Of a stretch of DNA of 64,000 bases, positions 27,001 to 35,392 are shown in pieces. Each line of letters starts with the position of its first letter. The stretch's first letter is position 1. Below the pieces are notes generated by a model. It saw nothing but the letters and a program-made list of their open reading frames with translations. It had not been told where the DNA came from and ran no database searches. This DNA is from Pedobacter sp. BMA (GTDB lineage: Bacteria > Bacteroidota > Bacteroidia > Sphingobacteriales > Sphingobacteriaceae). The position numbers and the translations under genes are program-made. The stretch covers positions 310,001 to 374,000 of the forward strand of contig NZ_LECU01000004.1 in assembly GCF_001027745.1 (NCBI RefSeq), written 5' to 3'.

Positions 27001-27189
27001 AGCAAACTTAAATTAAGTAAGCTGAGGCTGTATGCGACCGCTCAGAATCTAGCGACTATTACCGGTTACAAAGGTTGGGATCCTGAAGTTAATGCAGATT
27101 ATCAATCAACAAATATCAATCAAGGGGTTGATTTTTATTCTGCTCCACAACCTCGTGTAATTTCATTTGGTATCAATATCGGATTATAA
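24097..27189 (+). CDS. SusC/RagA-family TonB-dependent transporter (SusC3)
   Basis: The product is 1030 residues from the ATG at 24097, which begins a clean signal peptide (KKLLLSMIFSFALISFAFAQ); an in-frame TTG 8 codons upstream is less likely. It has a carboxypeptidase-regulatory-like domain (ISGKVTSGTSGPVPGVSVYV), a plug (VVVVGYGTQIKRDVTGSVAS, PLYIVDGIPI, IESIEVLKDASASAIYGARA) and a barrel with GLTGN and the terminal RVISFGINIGL. It forms an operon with susD3 17 bases downstream. No glycosidase, regulator or LacI-type operator adjoins it, so its substrate is unknown. It may serve enzymes encoded elsewhere, such as the GH130 gene nearby on the opposite strand. Confidence 0.95.
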   Translation: MKKLLLSMIFSFALISFAFAQSKVISGKVTSGTSGPVPGVSVYVKGLPANGTQTDATGSYRLNVPEDAKTLVFSFIGYKTLELPITGTSVNANLQEDSNTLSDVVVVGYGTQIKRDVTGSVASVKSKDLENLPVTSFEQALQGKAAGVQISAQNGKLGQGITVRVRGAASVTAGSEPLYIVDGIPITSGDLSSTSAPTSALADLNTNDIESIEVLKDASASAIYGARASNGVVIITTKQGKVGKTLIQFNALGGISTPSNHREFLNAEQYVQLMRRAGVGAAKQDFANGDYAALADALSDYSDLIESRMNRYSAGNDDYQTYKVNTNWEAEAFQNNPVTQQYDLNLTGGNDKTKFYIGGQALDQQGIIVGNSYKRYSGRLNLTNKVTDFLEVGVNLNFSNSINNRLSNDNAFSSPLQAVALSPITPLIDPRSGLISGTLPGAASNYPVYYNPFIGIENAAYKATVYRTIGKAFANINIAKGLKFSTDFSIDNLNQNEESYYGSLTFRNTGTSNGDGQNISTFVINANTNNFFSYSSTQGKSSFDAILGTSYQKSTTKYSTIEGQDFPSDAYVKLGSAATKVVASSNESAFSFLSYFVRANYKYNDRYLVGFSVRADGSSRFGANNRYGYFPAGSVAWIASEEGFLKNIEIISLLKVRASYGLTGNAEIGNYSARGLFSGTGAYGGLAGQIPSRIANPDLTWEKTKQLDLGLDFGILKNRISGTFDFYQKNTTDLLLDVPIPETTGFSTITQNLGTLKNTGFELGINTENFIGAFKWSTGITAAINNNKITNLGGQILNSNEINAAIAGQPIGVFYLPEYAGVNPANGDALYYLNTTNEFGSINRGTTNDINEAQRIFAGNPNPKYTFGLNNTFSYQNFDLAIFFQGVSGNKIFNAGGQYMSANGSNGYDNQTADQMNYWDKPGDVTDIPEPRLFYGNGVGNSTRYLSDGSYLRLKTVTLGYTFPTTVLSKLKLSKLRLYATAQNLATITGYKGWDPEVNADYQSTNINQGVDFYSAPQPRVISFGINIGL

Positions 27190-27206
27190 TTTAAAGAAGA
27201 ATCAAC

Positions 27207-28574
27207 ATGAAAAAAACATATATATATCATCTGTTGCTGGGTTCTATACTGTTGACTGGCGCAGTATCATGCAAAAAGGCACTTGATATTTCTCCGGTAG
27301 ACACCATAGAACAAAACAAGGCCTTACTTACCTCTAAGGATGTTGAAGTAGCGTTAGTGGGTACTTATTCTGCACTTGGGAGCAGAAACTTATATGGCGG
27401 CAGACCCTTCTTAATGGCTGATTTTTTAGCTAATACAGATGCTATCGAATGGTATGGAACTTATGAAGAACTTACTCAAACGAATATCAAATCTATTTTC
27501 AAGACAAATACTTTTGTGAATAACGTATGGGCGGACGGTTATACAGCAATCAATGATGCAAACAATGTAATTGCTGCAATAGGAAAGGTCGATGCAGCAA
27601 AGAAAAATAAAGTTGAAGGTGAGGCTAAATTCATCAGAGGCTCAGTTTATTTTGACCTTGTGAGGTTATTCGGTAAAGCTTACAATGATGGTTCTCCATC
27701 GACAAATTTAGGGGTGCCAATTGTACTTACACCAACTTCGGCAGTTACTGATGGAAGTTATGTAAGCCGGGCAACAGTTGCTGCTGTATATGCACAAGCC
27801 ATAGCCGATTTAACTGATGCAGAAGCAAAATTACCTGCAACAAATGGTTTCTTTGCTACAAAATATTCTGCTGCAGGGATGCTGGCAAGAATATATTTAC
27901 AAATGGGTAATTATGCAGCTGCGGGAGCAGCAGCCAGTAGGGTTATAGACTCAGGTAATTATTCGTTAACATCATCTTACATAGCTGCCTTTCCAGTCAT
28001 GGGATCCAGTCCAGGTGTAAACACCACGGAAGATGTTTTTTCCATCCAGGTAACAACTTTAACAGGTTTTAATGGCTATAATGAGTTCTATGGCTCATCC
28101 ACATACGGCGGCCGCGGCGATGCTGTCATTTCTCAAGACTGGATTGATAACACTTATGACACCTCCGATGACCGGATAAATGCTTTTTATGATGATGGGG
28201 ACATGTACACTTCAAAATTTGCAAACCCTTATGGAAATGTTTCCATCATCCGTTTAGCTGAAATGTATTTAATCAGAGCAGAATGTAATGTTCGTTTGGC
28301 GCCTGCTGCACCTATTGGAGGCCAAACGCCCTTACAGGATTTATCAGTTGTGAGGAGCAGAGCTGGTTTGACAACGACCACTGCAACCCTTGCGAATGTA
28401 CTGAATGAACGTAAACTGGAGCTGGCCTTTGAAGGCTTCTCATTACACGATGCAAAGCGCACTCAAACCAATATTGGACCAATAGCATGGAACGCGAATA
28501 ACCTGGTTTTCCCGATTCCGCAACGAGAAATTGATGCGAATAAAAACCTTGTTCAAAACCCAGGATATTATTAA
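27207..28574 (+). CDS. SusD/RagB-family surface glycan-binding lipoprotein (SusD3)
   Basis: The product is 455 residues, clearly shorter than SusD2 (556). The lipobox is GAVSC with cysteine at 22, followed by KKALDISPVDTI. The RagB region (EGEAKFIRGSVYFDLVRLFGKAY, about 130-155) and the C-terminal NERKLELAFEGFSLHDAKRT and FPIPQREIDANKNLVQNPGYY are hallmark motifs. It pairs with SusC3. The transcript ends at the hairpin 28579-28611. Confidence 0.95.
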   Translation: MKKTYIYHLLLGSILLTGAVSCKKALDISPVDTIEQNKALLTSKDVEVALVGTYSALGSRNLYGGRPFLMADFLANTDAIEWYGTYEELTQTNIKSIFKTNTFVNNVWADGYTAINDANNVIAAIGKVDAAKKNKVEGEAKFIRGSVYFDLVRLFGKAYNDGSPSTNLGVPIVLTPTSAVTDGSYVSRATVAAVYAQAIADLTDAEAKLPATNGFFATKYSAAGMLARIYLQMGNYAAAGAAASRVIDSGNYSLTSSYIAAFPVMGSSPGVNTTEDVFSIQVTTLTGFNGYNEFYGSSTYGGRGDAVISQDWIDNTYDTSDDRINAFYDDGDMYTSKFANPYGNVSIIRLAEMYLIRAECNVRLAPAAPIGGQTPLQDLSVVRSRAGLTTTTATLANVLNERKLELAFEGFSLHDAKRTQTNIGPIAWNANNLVFPIPQREIDANKNLVQNPGYY

Positions 28575-28578
28575 CCAG

Positions 28579-28611
28579 AATGCCCCGCGGTTTTTTACAT
28601 CGCGGGGCATT
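28579..28611. terminator. hairpin between convergent susD3 and acs
   Basis: AATGCCCCGCG / CGCGGGGCATT is an 11-bp perfect stem with an 11-base loop, directly between the stop codons of susD3 (28574) and acs (28632). It is followed by TTTC on the plus strand. It likely serves both genes. Confidence 0.85.
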
Positions 28612-28631
28612 TTCTATTTCTGCAATTACTA

Positions 28632-30527
28632 TTACAAACTTTTTGCTGCTTCAATAATCTCTTCCACTACTCCCGGATCAAGTAAAGTAGATGTATCACC
28701 TAAATTAGCGGTATCGCCATCTGAGATTTTCCTTAAAATTCTTCTCATAATTTTACCGGAACGGGTTTTAGGCAAGCCTGTTACAAAAAGTATTTTATCA
28801 GGTTTAGCGATTGCTCCGATTACACGGGTAACGGTTTGAAGGATATCTTTTTTTGAAAGTTCTGCCTCTCCGTGCATTTCAGGATAGATGACGAAGGCAT
28901 AGATCCCCTGTCCTTTTACGTCGTGAGGGTAACCGACAACGGCACTTTCCACAACACCGGCATGCATATTGATTGCATTCTCCACTTCTGCGGTTCCGAT
29001 TCTATGGCCTGAAACATTTAATACATCATCTACACGGCCGGTAATTCTATAATAGCCATCTTCATCTCTCAAACATCCATCGCCGGTAAAATACAAATTT
29101 TCGTAGGTTGAGAAGTAGGTTTGTTTGCAACGTTCGTGGTCGCCATAGGTTGTCCTCAGCATGCCCGGCCACGGAAACTTGATACAAAGGTTTCCACTAA
29201 CGCTATTTCCGGCAATTTCATTTCCATTTTCATCCACTAAGATGGGTTGAATACCAGGAAGCGGCAGCGTTGCATAACCCGGCTTGGTTGGGGTTACGGT
29301 AGCAATTGGAGAAATCATGATTCCACCTGTTTCCGTTTGCCACCAGGTATCCACAATTGGTGCCTTACTGTGTCCAATTTTTTCATCGAACCAATGCCAG
29401 GCTTCCTCATTAATCGGTTCTCCGACTGATCCCAATACGCGAATGCTACTCAAATCTTTTCCCTGTAGCGGATCTTCTCCGAAACTCATCAAAGAACGAA
29501 TGGCTGTAGGAGCTGTGTATAATGTGTTAATTTTATGTTTTTCTACAATATCCCAAAACCGTGAAGGGCTTGGGTAGGTTGGAATGCCTTCAAACAATAC
29601 TGATGTCGCTCCCTGAGATAGTGGTCCGTAAACGATATAAGAGTGACCTGTGATCCAGCCGATGTCGGCTGTACAGAAATATACTTCATCAGGCTGATAA
29701 TTGAATACATTGGAAAAAGTATATCCAGCGTAAACCATATATCCACCGCAGGTATGCACAACACCTTTCGGTTTTCCGGTTGATCCAGAGGTGTAAAGAA
29801 TAAACAACATATCTTCGGCATCCATTTCTTCCGCTTCACAAACATCATTTACGTGTTTCACTTCATCTTCCCACCAAACATCGCGGCCTTTGAGCATGGA
29901 AACAGGCGTACGGACATGTGTTAATACAATGCATTTCTCTACTGTTGGGCAACCAATCAGCGCGTCGTCGATGACATCTTTTAGAGGAATCTGTTTGTTA
30001 CCCCGATACGCACCATCGGCAGTAATTACCAGTTTACACTGCGAGTCGTTTATGCGATCGGCGATGGATTTGGCAGAGAAGCCCCCAAATATTACAGAGT
30101 GTACGGCGCCAATACGGGCGCATGCTAAAACTGCGATGGCCAGCTCGGGCACCATTGGCATATATATGCAGATGCGGTCGCCTTTTTTTGCGCCGTTACG
30201 TTTTAATACGTTGGCAAAGCGGCAAACCCGTTCGTGCAGCATTTTATAAGTAAGCGTTACGCTTTCTTCTTCAGGGTTATTAGGTTCCCAGATAATTGCA
30301 GGTTTATCGCCATTCTTTTCGAGGTGACGATCGAGGCAATTCTCGGTGATATTAAGTTTGGCGCCTTCGAACCATTTAATCTGGGGCTCGTTAAAGTTCC
30401 ATGAGAGCACTTTGAACCAGGGCTTGCGCCACTGAAAATTCTGAGCTACTTCGCCCCAAAACTGTTCGGGATTCTCTATACTTTTTTTATAATCTTCTTC
30501 GTATTGCTTAAAAGATGTAATTTGCAT
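28632..30527 (-). CDS. acs: acetyl-CoA synthetase (AMP-forming)
   Basis: The product is 631 residues. It activates acetate to acetyl-CoA through acetyl-AMP. Landmarks are the ATP loop YTSGSTGKPKGVVHT (about 250-265), VFGGFSAKSIADRI, TWWQTETGG (about 395-403), TGDGCLRDEDGYYRITGRVDDVLNVSG split over the hinge, SGHRIGTAEVE, and the C-terminal TRSGKIMRRILRK, whose lysine is the site of control by acetylation in this family. The tryptophan in TWWQTE fits an acetate-sized pocket, as against propionyl-CoA synthetase. It stands alone on the minus strand, divergent from rpmB. Confidence 0.96.
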   Translation of the reverse strand: MQITSFKQYEEDYKKSIENPEQFWGEVAQNFQWRKPWFKVLSWNFNEPQIKWFEGAKLNITENCLDRHLEKNGDKPAIIWEPNNPEEESVTLTYKMLHERVCRFANVLKRNGAKKGDRICIYMPMVPELAIAVLACARIGAVHSVIFGGFSAKSIADRINDSQCKLVITADGAYRGNKQIPLKDVIDDALIGCPTVEKCIVLTHVRTPVSMLKGRDVWWEDEVKHVNDVCEAEEMDAEDMLFILYTSGSTGKPKGVVHTCGGYMVYAGYTFSNVFNYQPDEVYFCTADIGWITGHSYIVYGPLSQGATSVLFEGIPTYPSPSRFWDIVEKHKINTLYTAPTAIRSLMSFGEDPLQGKDLSSIRVLGSVGEPINEEAWHWFDEKIGHSKAPIVDTWWQTETGGIMISPIATVTPTKPGYATLPLPGIQPILVDENGNEIAGNSVSGNLCIKFPWPGMLRTTYGDHERCKQTYFSTYENLYFTGDGCLRDEDGYYRITGRVDDVLNVSGHRIGTAEVENAINMHAGVVESAVVGYPHDVKGQGIYAFVIYPEMHGEAELSKKDILQTVTRVIGAIAKPDKILFVTGLPKTRSGKIMRRILRKISDGDTANLGDTSTLLDPGVVEEIIEAAKSL

Positions 30528-30740
30528 GGCGCTGTTATATATTTTGTTAGTAGCGGCTAATTTAATTAAATAATAATAAGGGTAAATATTGAATTCGTAT
30601 CAAATTGAATATACCTGGGATGTTTTAAAAAATATATGAAAATATTTACCTGTACTCTTGCTGTTTACAATTATTATTCAGATATTTGCACACTCTTAAA
30701 AAAATTAAGCGACGATATTTAACAACTATATTTACAAGTC

Positions 30741-30974
30741 ATGTCAAGAGTTTGTGATTTAACAGGAAAAATGGCAATGAAAGGTAATAACGTTTCACAC
30801 TCGAACGTTAAAACCAAGCGCAAATTTTATCCTAATTTGAAACTTCAGAAATTTTATATCCCTGAAGAAGACCGTTGGATTACGTTGAAAGTTTCTACTT
30901 CAGCGATTAAAACCATCAATAAAGTGGGTATTAGCGAAGCGATCAATCGTTTCGTAAAAAAAGGATTTTTGTAA
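30741..30974 (+). CDS. rpmB: 50S ribosomal protein L28
   Basis: The product is 77 residues. [32 protein letters not shown] is the L28 signature with its VSHS loop, followed by [28 protein letters not shown]. It is part of the large ribosomal subunit near the E site. It is the first gene of a three-gene unit with rpmG and a DUF4295 gene. A -7-like TATATTTA lies at 30727-30734, only a few bases before the start codon. Confidence 0.97.
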   Translation: MSRVCDLTGKMAMKGNNVSHSNVKTKRKFYPNLKLQKFYIPEEDRWITLKVSTSAIKTINKVGISEAINRFVKKGFL

Positions 30975-31017
30975 AAAACATTAACTGTTGAGATTAACAG
31001 TTTAACTTAATATTAAA

Positions 31018-31200
31018 ATGGCAAAAAAAGGTAACAGAGTTCAGGTTATTTTAGAATGTACTGAGCACAAAGAAAGTGGCATGCCAGGTATGTCTAGATA
31101 TATTTCTACGAAAAACCGTAAAAACACTACTGAGCGTTTAGAGTTGAAAAAATTCAACCCAGTATTGAGAAAAGTAACCGTACACAAAGAAATTAAATAA
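31018..31200 (+). CDS. rpmG: 50S ribosomal protein L33
   Basis: The product is 60 residues. [17 protein letters not shown], then [35 protein letters not shown], is the L33 pattern. It has a single cysteine, so it is the zinc-free (C-minus) form without the paired CxxC motifs. It lies 43 bases after rpmB. Confidence 0.97.
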   Translation: MAKKGNRVQVILECTEHKESGMPGMSRYISTKNRKNTTERLELKKFNPVLRKVTVHKEIK

Positions 31201-31284
31201 GGTTGATGGTTTTAAGGTAGAAGGCTTAGGGTGAGCAACCCCCATTCTATCAATCTATCATTCAATCATTAAAATTATAAGAAC
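31201..31284. repeat. repeat-like 84-base spacer between rpmG and the DUF4295 gene
   Basis: It contains AAGGTAGAAGGCTTAGGG and then ATCAATCTATCATTCAATCATT. Such low-complexity AAGG(T)-type and ATCAATCATT-type strings look like the small intergenic repeats also seen near 35390-35490. No gene or terminator is visible, so the operon probably reads through. Confidence 0.4.
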
Positions 31285-31440
31285 ATGGCAAAGAAAGTAG
31301 TTGCAACCCTTAAAACCGGTACAGGTAAAGAATATTCGAAAGTAATTACAATGGTAAAATCACCAAAAACTGGTGCTTACTCATTCAAAGAGCTTATCGT
31401 ACATAACGACCACGTAAAAGATGCTATTGCATCTAAATAA
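31285..31440 (+). CDS. DUF4295 small basic protein, probable Bacteroidota-specific ribosomal protein
   Basis: The product is 51 residues: MAKKVVATLKTGTGKEYSKV, then a lysine-rich middle, ending in HVKDAIASK. It is basic and follows rpmB and rpmG on the same strand before a shared terminator, an arrangement typical of Bacteroidota. The family is known as DUF4295. I recall that cryo-EM of a Flavobacterium ribosome revealed an extra small large-subunit protein and I think it is this family, but I cannot check that here. The start is fixed by the conserved MAKK and the ATG at 31285. Confidence 0.88.
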   Translation: MAKKVVATLKTGTGKEYSKVITMVKSPKTGAYSFKELIVHNDHVKDAIASK

Positions 31441-31469
31441 GGTTAATATTTTTCAATAAAATATTAAAG

Positions 31470-31500
31470 GCCGTTCCGTTTAACCGGGAGGGCTTTTTTT
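31470..31500 (+). terminator. intrinsic terminator of the rpmB-rpmG-DUF4295 unit
   Basis: GCCgTTCCG / CGGGAgGGC forms a stem with one G-G mismatch and a T-G pair, followed by seven T residues, 30 bases after the DUF4295 stop. It separates the ribosomal unit from ftsY. Confidence 0.8.
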
Positions 31501-31546
31501 GTTATAGCAAATTACGGTTGGGAATAATTTCTAAACAATAATACTA

Positions 31547-32509
31547 ATGGGCTTATTTGATTTTTTCAAAAAGAAAGAAACCGCTCCTGAAGCACAGGAA
31601 GCCTTAGACAAGGGACTGGAGAAAACGAAAGACGGTTTCTTCAATAAGATTACCAAAGCTGTTGCGGGTAAATCGACGGTTGATGATGAAGTTCTGGATA
31701 ATCTTGAAGAAGTACTTGTTACCTCGGACGTTGGTGTTGGCACTACATTAAAAATCATTAAACGGATTGAAGAACGTGTTTCTAAAGATAAGTACCTTAA
31801 TACTTCGGAACTGAATTTCATTTTAAGAGATGAGATCCAATTGCTCTTGTCGGAAAACAACAGTAACGACTTCCGCCAGTTTGAGTACGGTGACCATAAA
31901 CCCTATGTAATTATGGTTGTTGGCGTTAATGGAGTAGGTAAAACAACAACAATAGGAAAACTTTCGCATAAGCTTAAGGAATCGGGATTAAAAGTTGTGC
32001 TAGGTGCTGCAGATACTTTTCGCGCTGCAGCAGTTGACCAAATTAAGCTTTGGGGTGAGCGTGTTGGTGTAAGGGTTGTTGCTCAGGCCATGGGTTCTGA
32101 TCCGGCATCTGTAGCTTTTGATACGCTTCAATCGGCAGTTGCAAATGGTGAGGATGTAGTGATTATTGATACTGCAGGCAGGTTGCACAACAAAGTAGGC
32201 TTAATGAATGAATTAGGTAAGATTAAGCAGGTGATGCAAAAAGTTGTACCCCATGCGCCACATGAAATTTTATTGGTTTTAGATGCTTCGACCGGGCAGA
32301 ACGCTTTCGAACAATGCAAACAATTTACCGAAGCTACAGATGTGAACGCACTTGCTATCACGAAGCTTGATGGTACAGCCAAGGGTGGTGTGGTGATTGG
32401 CATTTCGGATCAGTTTAAAATACCTGTTAAATACATTGGCGTTGGCGAAAAAATCGGCGATTTGCAGCTTTTTGATAAAAAAGAGTTTGTGAATAGCTTG
32501 TTTAAATAA
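31547..32509 (+). CDS. ftsY: signal recognition particle receptor FtsY
   Basis: The product is 320 residues: an N domain (about 20-105) and a GTPase G domain (about 110-320) with G1 GVNGVGKTTTIGKL, the FtsY/Ffh insertion motif DTFRAAAVDQ, G3 DTAGR and G4 TKLDGTAKGG. The long acidic A domain of E. coli FtsY is missing; only a short MGLFDFFKKKET start precedes the N domain, as in many Bacteroidota. It docks ribosome-SRP complexes at the inner membrane. rimO follows 27 bases downstream and is likely co-transcribed. Confidence 0.97.
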   Translation: MGLFDFFKKKETAPEAQEALDKGLEKTKDGFFNKITKAVAGKSTVDDEVLDNLEEVLVTSDVGVGTTLKIIKRIEERVSKDKYLNTSELNFILRDEIQLLLSENNSNDFRQFEYGDHKPYVIMVVGVNGVGKTTTIGKLSHKLKESGLKVVLGAADTFRAAAVDQIKLWGERVGVRVVAQAMGSDPASVAFDTLQSAVANGEDVVIIDTAGRLHNKVGLMNELGKIKQVMQKVVPHAPHEILLVLDASTGQNAFEQCKQFTEATDVNALAITKLDGTAKGGVVIGISDQFKIPVKYIGVGEKIGDLQLFDKKEFVNSLFK

Positions 32510-32536
32510 TATTATAGTAAAGATTAAGTGTAAAAG

Positions 32537-33868
32537 ATGAATACCAAAATAGCAAGAAGTAAAACCTCCATTAAGCAACCTAAAATAAATGTTATCACCT
32601 TGGGTTGTTCGAAGAACATATATGATTCGGAAGTATTGATGGGACAATTACGTGGCAATAACTTAAACGTTAGTCACGAATCTGACAAAATGGGTAAAGA
32701 CGATATTGTAGTGATCAATACCTGTGGTTTTATTGACAACGCCAAACAAGAATCTATCGATACCATTCTTCAGTTCAGTGAATTGAAAGAGGCTGGTAAA
32801 ATCGGAAAGGTTGTTGTGACCGGTTGCTTATCTGAACGGTACAAGCCTGAACTTGAGGCAGAAATTACGAATGTTGATGCTTTTTTTGGCACTAACGATT
32901 TACAAAATATCCTCCATGAACTGGGTGCTAACTATAAGCACGAACTTATCGGTGAACGGTTGTTAACTACCCCATCTCATTTTGCTTATTTCAAAATTGC
33001 GGAAGGCTGCAACCGTCCATGTTCATTCTGCGCCATTCCGCTTATGCGTGGCAAGCATATGAGTAAACCGATGGAAGAGCTGGTTAACGAGGCTAAAATC
33101 CTTGCTGCAAATGGCACTAAAGAATTGATTCTAATTGCACAGGATCTTACTTATTATGGTTTGGATCTGTATGGCACCCGTAAGCTTGATGAACTGATGC
33201 GCCGTATATCTGATGTACCGGGGATCGAATGGATTCGCTTGCAATATGCTTACCCAAGTGGATTTCCGATGGAGATTCTGGATGCCATGAACGAACGTGA
33301 AAACATCTGCAAATATCTGGATATGCCATTACAGCACATTACAGATAACATGCTAAAATCGATGAGACGTGGTACAACGAAGCAAAAAACGATAGACCTG
33401 GTTAATCAGATCAGGGATAAGGTGCCAAACATTGCGATGCGTACGACTTTAATTTGCGGTTATCCAGGTGAAACGCAACGCGACTTTGAAGAAATGGCAC
33501 AATGGGTGGAAGATACTAAATTTGACCGTTTGGGTTGTTTTACGTATTCGCACGAAGAGAAAACTCATGCACACACTTTGGTAGATGATGTTCCTGAGGA
33601 AGTAAAACAACAAAGGGTTGATGATATTATGGAAATACAACAGGGTATTTCGTTCGACATTAATCAGGAAAAAGTTGGCCAAACCTTCAAGGTATTGGTT
33701 GACAAAAAGGAGGGTGATTTTTTTGTGGGAAGAACTGAGTTTGACTCACCGGAAGTTGACAATGAGGTTTTGATTGATGCATCAACCGGTTATGCTGCAA
33801 ATGGAAGCTTTGTTCAGGTTAAGATTGACCGGGCGGAAGACTTTGATTTATACGGAACAATCGTTTAG
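32537..33868 (+). CDS. rimO: ribosomal protein S12 methylthiotransferase
   Basis: The product is 443 residues. It is a radical SAM enzyme that adds a methylthio group to the conserved aspartate of ribosomal protein S12. The N-terminal MTTase domain carries the first cluster cysteines (TLGCSKN, NTCGFID, TGCLSERY). The radical SAM motif is CNRPCSFCAIP (about 159-169). The C-terminal TRAM domain ends ASTGYAANGSFVQVKIDRAEDFDLYG. The TLGCSKN start and the Bacteroidota context favour RimO over MiaB. It shares an operon with ftsY and ends at a strong terminator. Confidence 0.95.
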   Translation: MNTKIARSKTSIKQPKINVITLGCSKNIYDSEVLMGQLRGNNLNVSHESDKMGKDDIVVINTCGFIDNAKQESIDTILQFSELKEAGKIGKVVVTGCLSERYKPELEAEITNVDAFFGTNDLQNILHELGANYKHELIGERLLTTPSHFAYFKIAEGCNRPCSFCAIPLMRGKHMSKPMEELVNEAKILAANGTKELILIAQDLTYYGLDLYGTRKLDELMRRISDVPGIEWIRLQYAYPSGFPMEILDAMNERENICKYLDMPLQHITDNMLKSMRRGTTKQKTIDLVNQIRDKVPNIAMRTTLICGYPGETQRDFEEMAQWVEDTKFDRLGCFTYSHEEKTHAHTLVDDVPEEVKQQRVDDIMEIQQGISFDINQEKVGQTFKVLVDKKEGDFFVGRTEFDSPEVDNEVLIDASTGYAANGSFVQVKIDRAEDFDLYGTIV

Positions 33869-33880
33869 AGAAATATATTA

Positions 33881-33909
33881 ATCCCGGACTTATGGTCCGG
33901 GATTTTTTT
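33881..33909 (+). terminator. intrinsic terminator of ftsY-rimO
   Basis: ATCCCGGAC-ttatg-GTCCGGGAT (9 bp) followed by TTTTTT, 12 bases after the rimO stop and immediately before the convergent gene at 33911. Confidence 0.92.
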
Positions 33910-33910
33910 A

Positions 33911-34255
33911 TTAATTTTTTGATGCAGGCCTGGTTTTAATCTGACTAGGTTTTAACCAGATTTTAGCCCCTTTAGCATTTACATAATATTTTTCATTTTT
34001 GGAGTTGATGTAAACGTTAGAGCCATCTGGTGCCATTTTACCTTTCCAGGTTTTATCTGAAACTTTTGCTTCGCCTTTTACCGCAACTTCTGCGGTTTTA
34101 TTACCCACTGATTTAGCTCCTTTATCAATTGCTTTACCTGTGTGATCTAAAGCTTTACCAACCTCTGTTTTCTTTTTTTCCTGTGCGTTAACACTTAAGC
34201 CAGCACCGCCAACTAATGCGATTGCCAATAGCCCTATTGCAAATTTCTTTTTCAT
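33911..34255 (-). CDS. small secreted basic protein, C-terminal KYYVNAKGAKIW motif
   Basis: The product is 114 residues with a signal peptide (FAIGLLAIALVGGAGLSVNA, about 4-24). The middle (28-72) is lysine-rich and apolipoprotein-like (KTEVGKALDHTGKAIDKGAKSV). The C-terminal DGSNVYINSKNEKYYVNAKG resembles the short beta motif annotated as PBCV-specific basic adaptor domain in Bacteroidota; that likeness is by eye. It is periplasmic or exported and has no catalytic residues. It converges with rimO on the opposite strand and lies 118 bases upstream of the start of its own-strand neighbour gpsA's stop. Function unknown. Confidence 0.75.
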   Translation of the reverse strand: MKKKFAIGLLAIALVGGAGLSVNAQEKKKTEVGKALDHTGKAIDKGAKSVGNKTAEVAVKGEAKVSDKTWKGKMAPDGSNVYINSKNEKYYVNAKGAKIWLKPSQIKTRPASKN

Positions 34256-34373
34256 GACCGATATTATTATTATTTATACCAGTAACATTAGAGGTTGCCG
34301 TTTTGTTTCGACCACGGGCATTTCGCTGATTGTTAAAGACTTGTTGGGTATTGAGTTACAATCGGCCTCCGCT

Positions 34374-35372
34374 TTAACTTAGTTTTTCGGCAAGTAGTTT
34401 CATTTCTATCTGAGGAGAACGCTTTTCGTACAGGATGCTATGTACAGCCTTACATATTGGCATATCCACCCCAAAAGCCAGATTCTGAATATGCATGCAT
34501 TTTGCTGCATAATAGCCTTCGGCAACCATGTTCATTTCTAACTGTGCAGACTTCACGGTGTAGCCCTTCCCTACCATGTTTCCAAATGTACGGTTACGAC
34601 TAAATTGTGAGTAAGCGGTAACGAGTAAATCGCCCAGATAGGCAGATTCCATAATATCACGATTGATCGGATGTACAACGTCTACAAAGCGTTTAATTTC
34701 CCTTATGGCATTGCTGATCAATACTGCCTGGAAATTATCGCCATAGCCGATGCCATGACAAATTCCACTGGCTACGGCATAAATATTTTTTAGTACCGCA
34801 GCGTATTCCGTTCCAAAGATATCATCAGATACATTGGTTTTGATATAACGGTTATTTAAAAGGGAGGAAAAAGATGATGCGGTTTCTATTTCGGTACAAG
34901 CAATAGTGAGGTAGGAAAGCTTTTCGAAAGCAACTTCTTCTGCATGACAAGGTCCACTTACCACTAATATGTCTTGATAAGGAATATCGTATTTTTGGTG
35001 CATAAATTCACCAATGATCAGGTTATCTTCAGGTACAATTCCTTTTATTGCTGAGACAATTTTTTTTCCTTTTAAATCTTCGGGAGTTACACCGGCCAGG
35101 GTTTCTTTCAAAAATGCAGCAGGGACGTTTAAAATGACGAAATCTGCTGATTTCAGGATGCAGTTGATATCTGATGAAATTTTATCTGTCGCAAGCTTCA
35201 GCTCTACTGAACTTAGATAGTGGGGGTTGTGTTTGAATTTTTTAATATGCTCAATGGCAACTTCGTTGCGCATCCACCAATATATTTCCTTTTCAGATAA
35301 ATTATCTGATAGCATTTTTACAATGGCAGTTGCCCAGCTACCGCCCCCTATCATTGCTATTTTAGGTACCAT
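34374..35372 (-). CDS. gpsA: glycerol-3-phosphate dehydrogenase [NAD(P)+]
   Basis: The product is 332 residues. It reduces dihydroxyacetone phosphate to glycerol 3-phosphate for phospholipid synthesis. The N-terminal Rossmann motif is AMIGGGSWATAIVKML (6-21). VVSGPCHAEEVA, the catalytic lysine in TEYAAVLKNIYAVASGICHGIGYGDN split over about 186-210, and RNRTFGNMVGKGYTVKSAQ are family landmarks. It follows the efflux adaptor gene on the same strand, separated by a long hairpin, so it probably has its own promoter. Confidence 0.96.
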   Translation of the reverse strand: MVPKIAMIGGGSWATAIVKMLSDNLSEKEIYWWMRNEVAIEHIKKFKHNPHYLSSVELKLATDKISSDINCILKSADFVILNVPAAFLKETLAGVTPEDLKGKKIVSAIKGIVPEDNLIIGEFMHQKYDIPYQDILVVSGPCHAEEVAFEKLSYLTIACTEIETASSFSSLLNNRYIKTNVSDDIFGTEYAAVLKNIYAVASGICHGIGYGDNFQAVLISNAIREIKRFVDVVHPINRDIMESAYLGDLLVTAYSQFSRNRTFGNMVGKGYTVKSAQLEMNMVAEGYYAAKCMHIQNLAFGVDMPICKAVHSILYEKRSPQIEMKLLAEKLS

Positions 35373-35392
35373 GTGTATAAAAGGTTAAAAGT

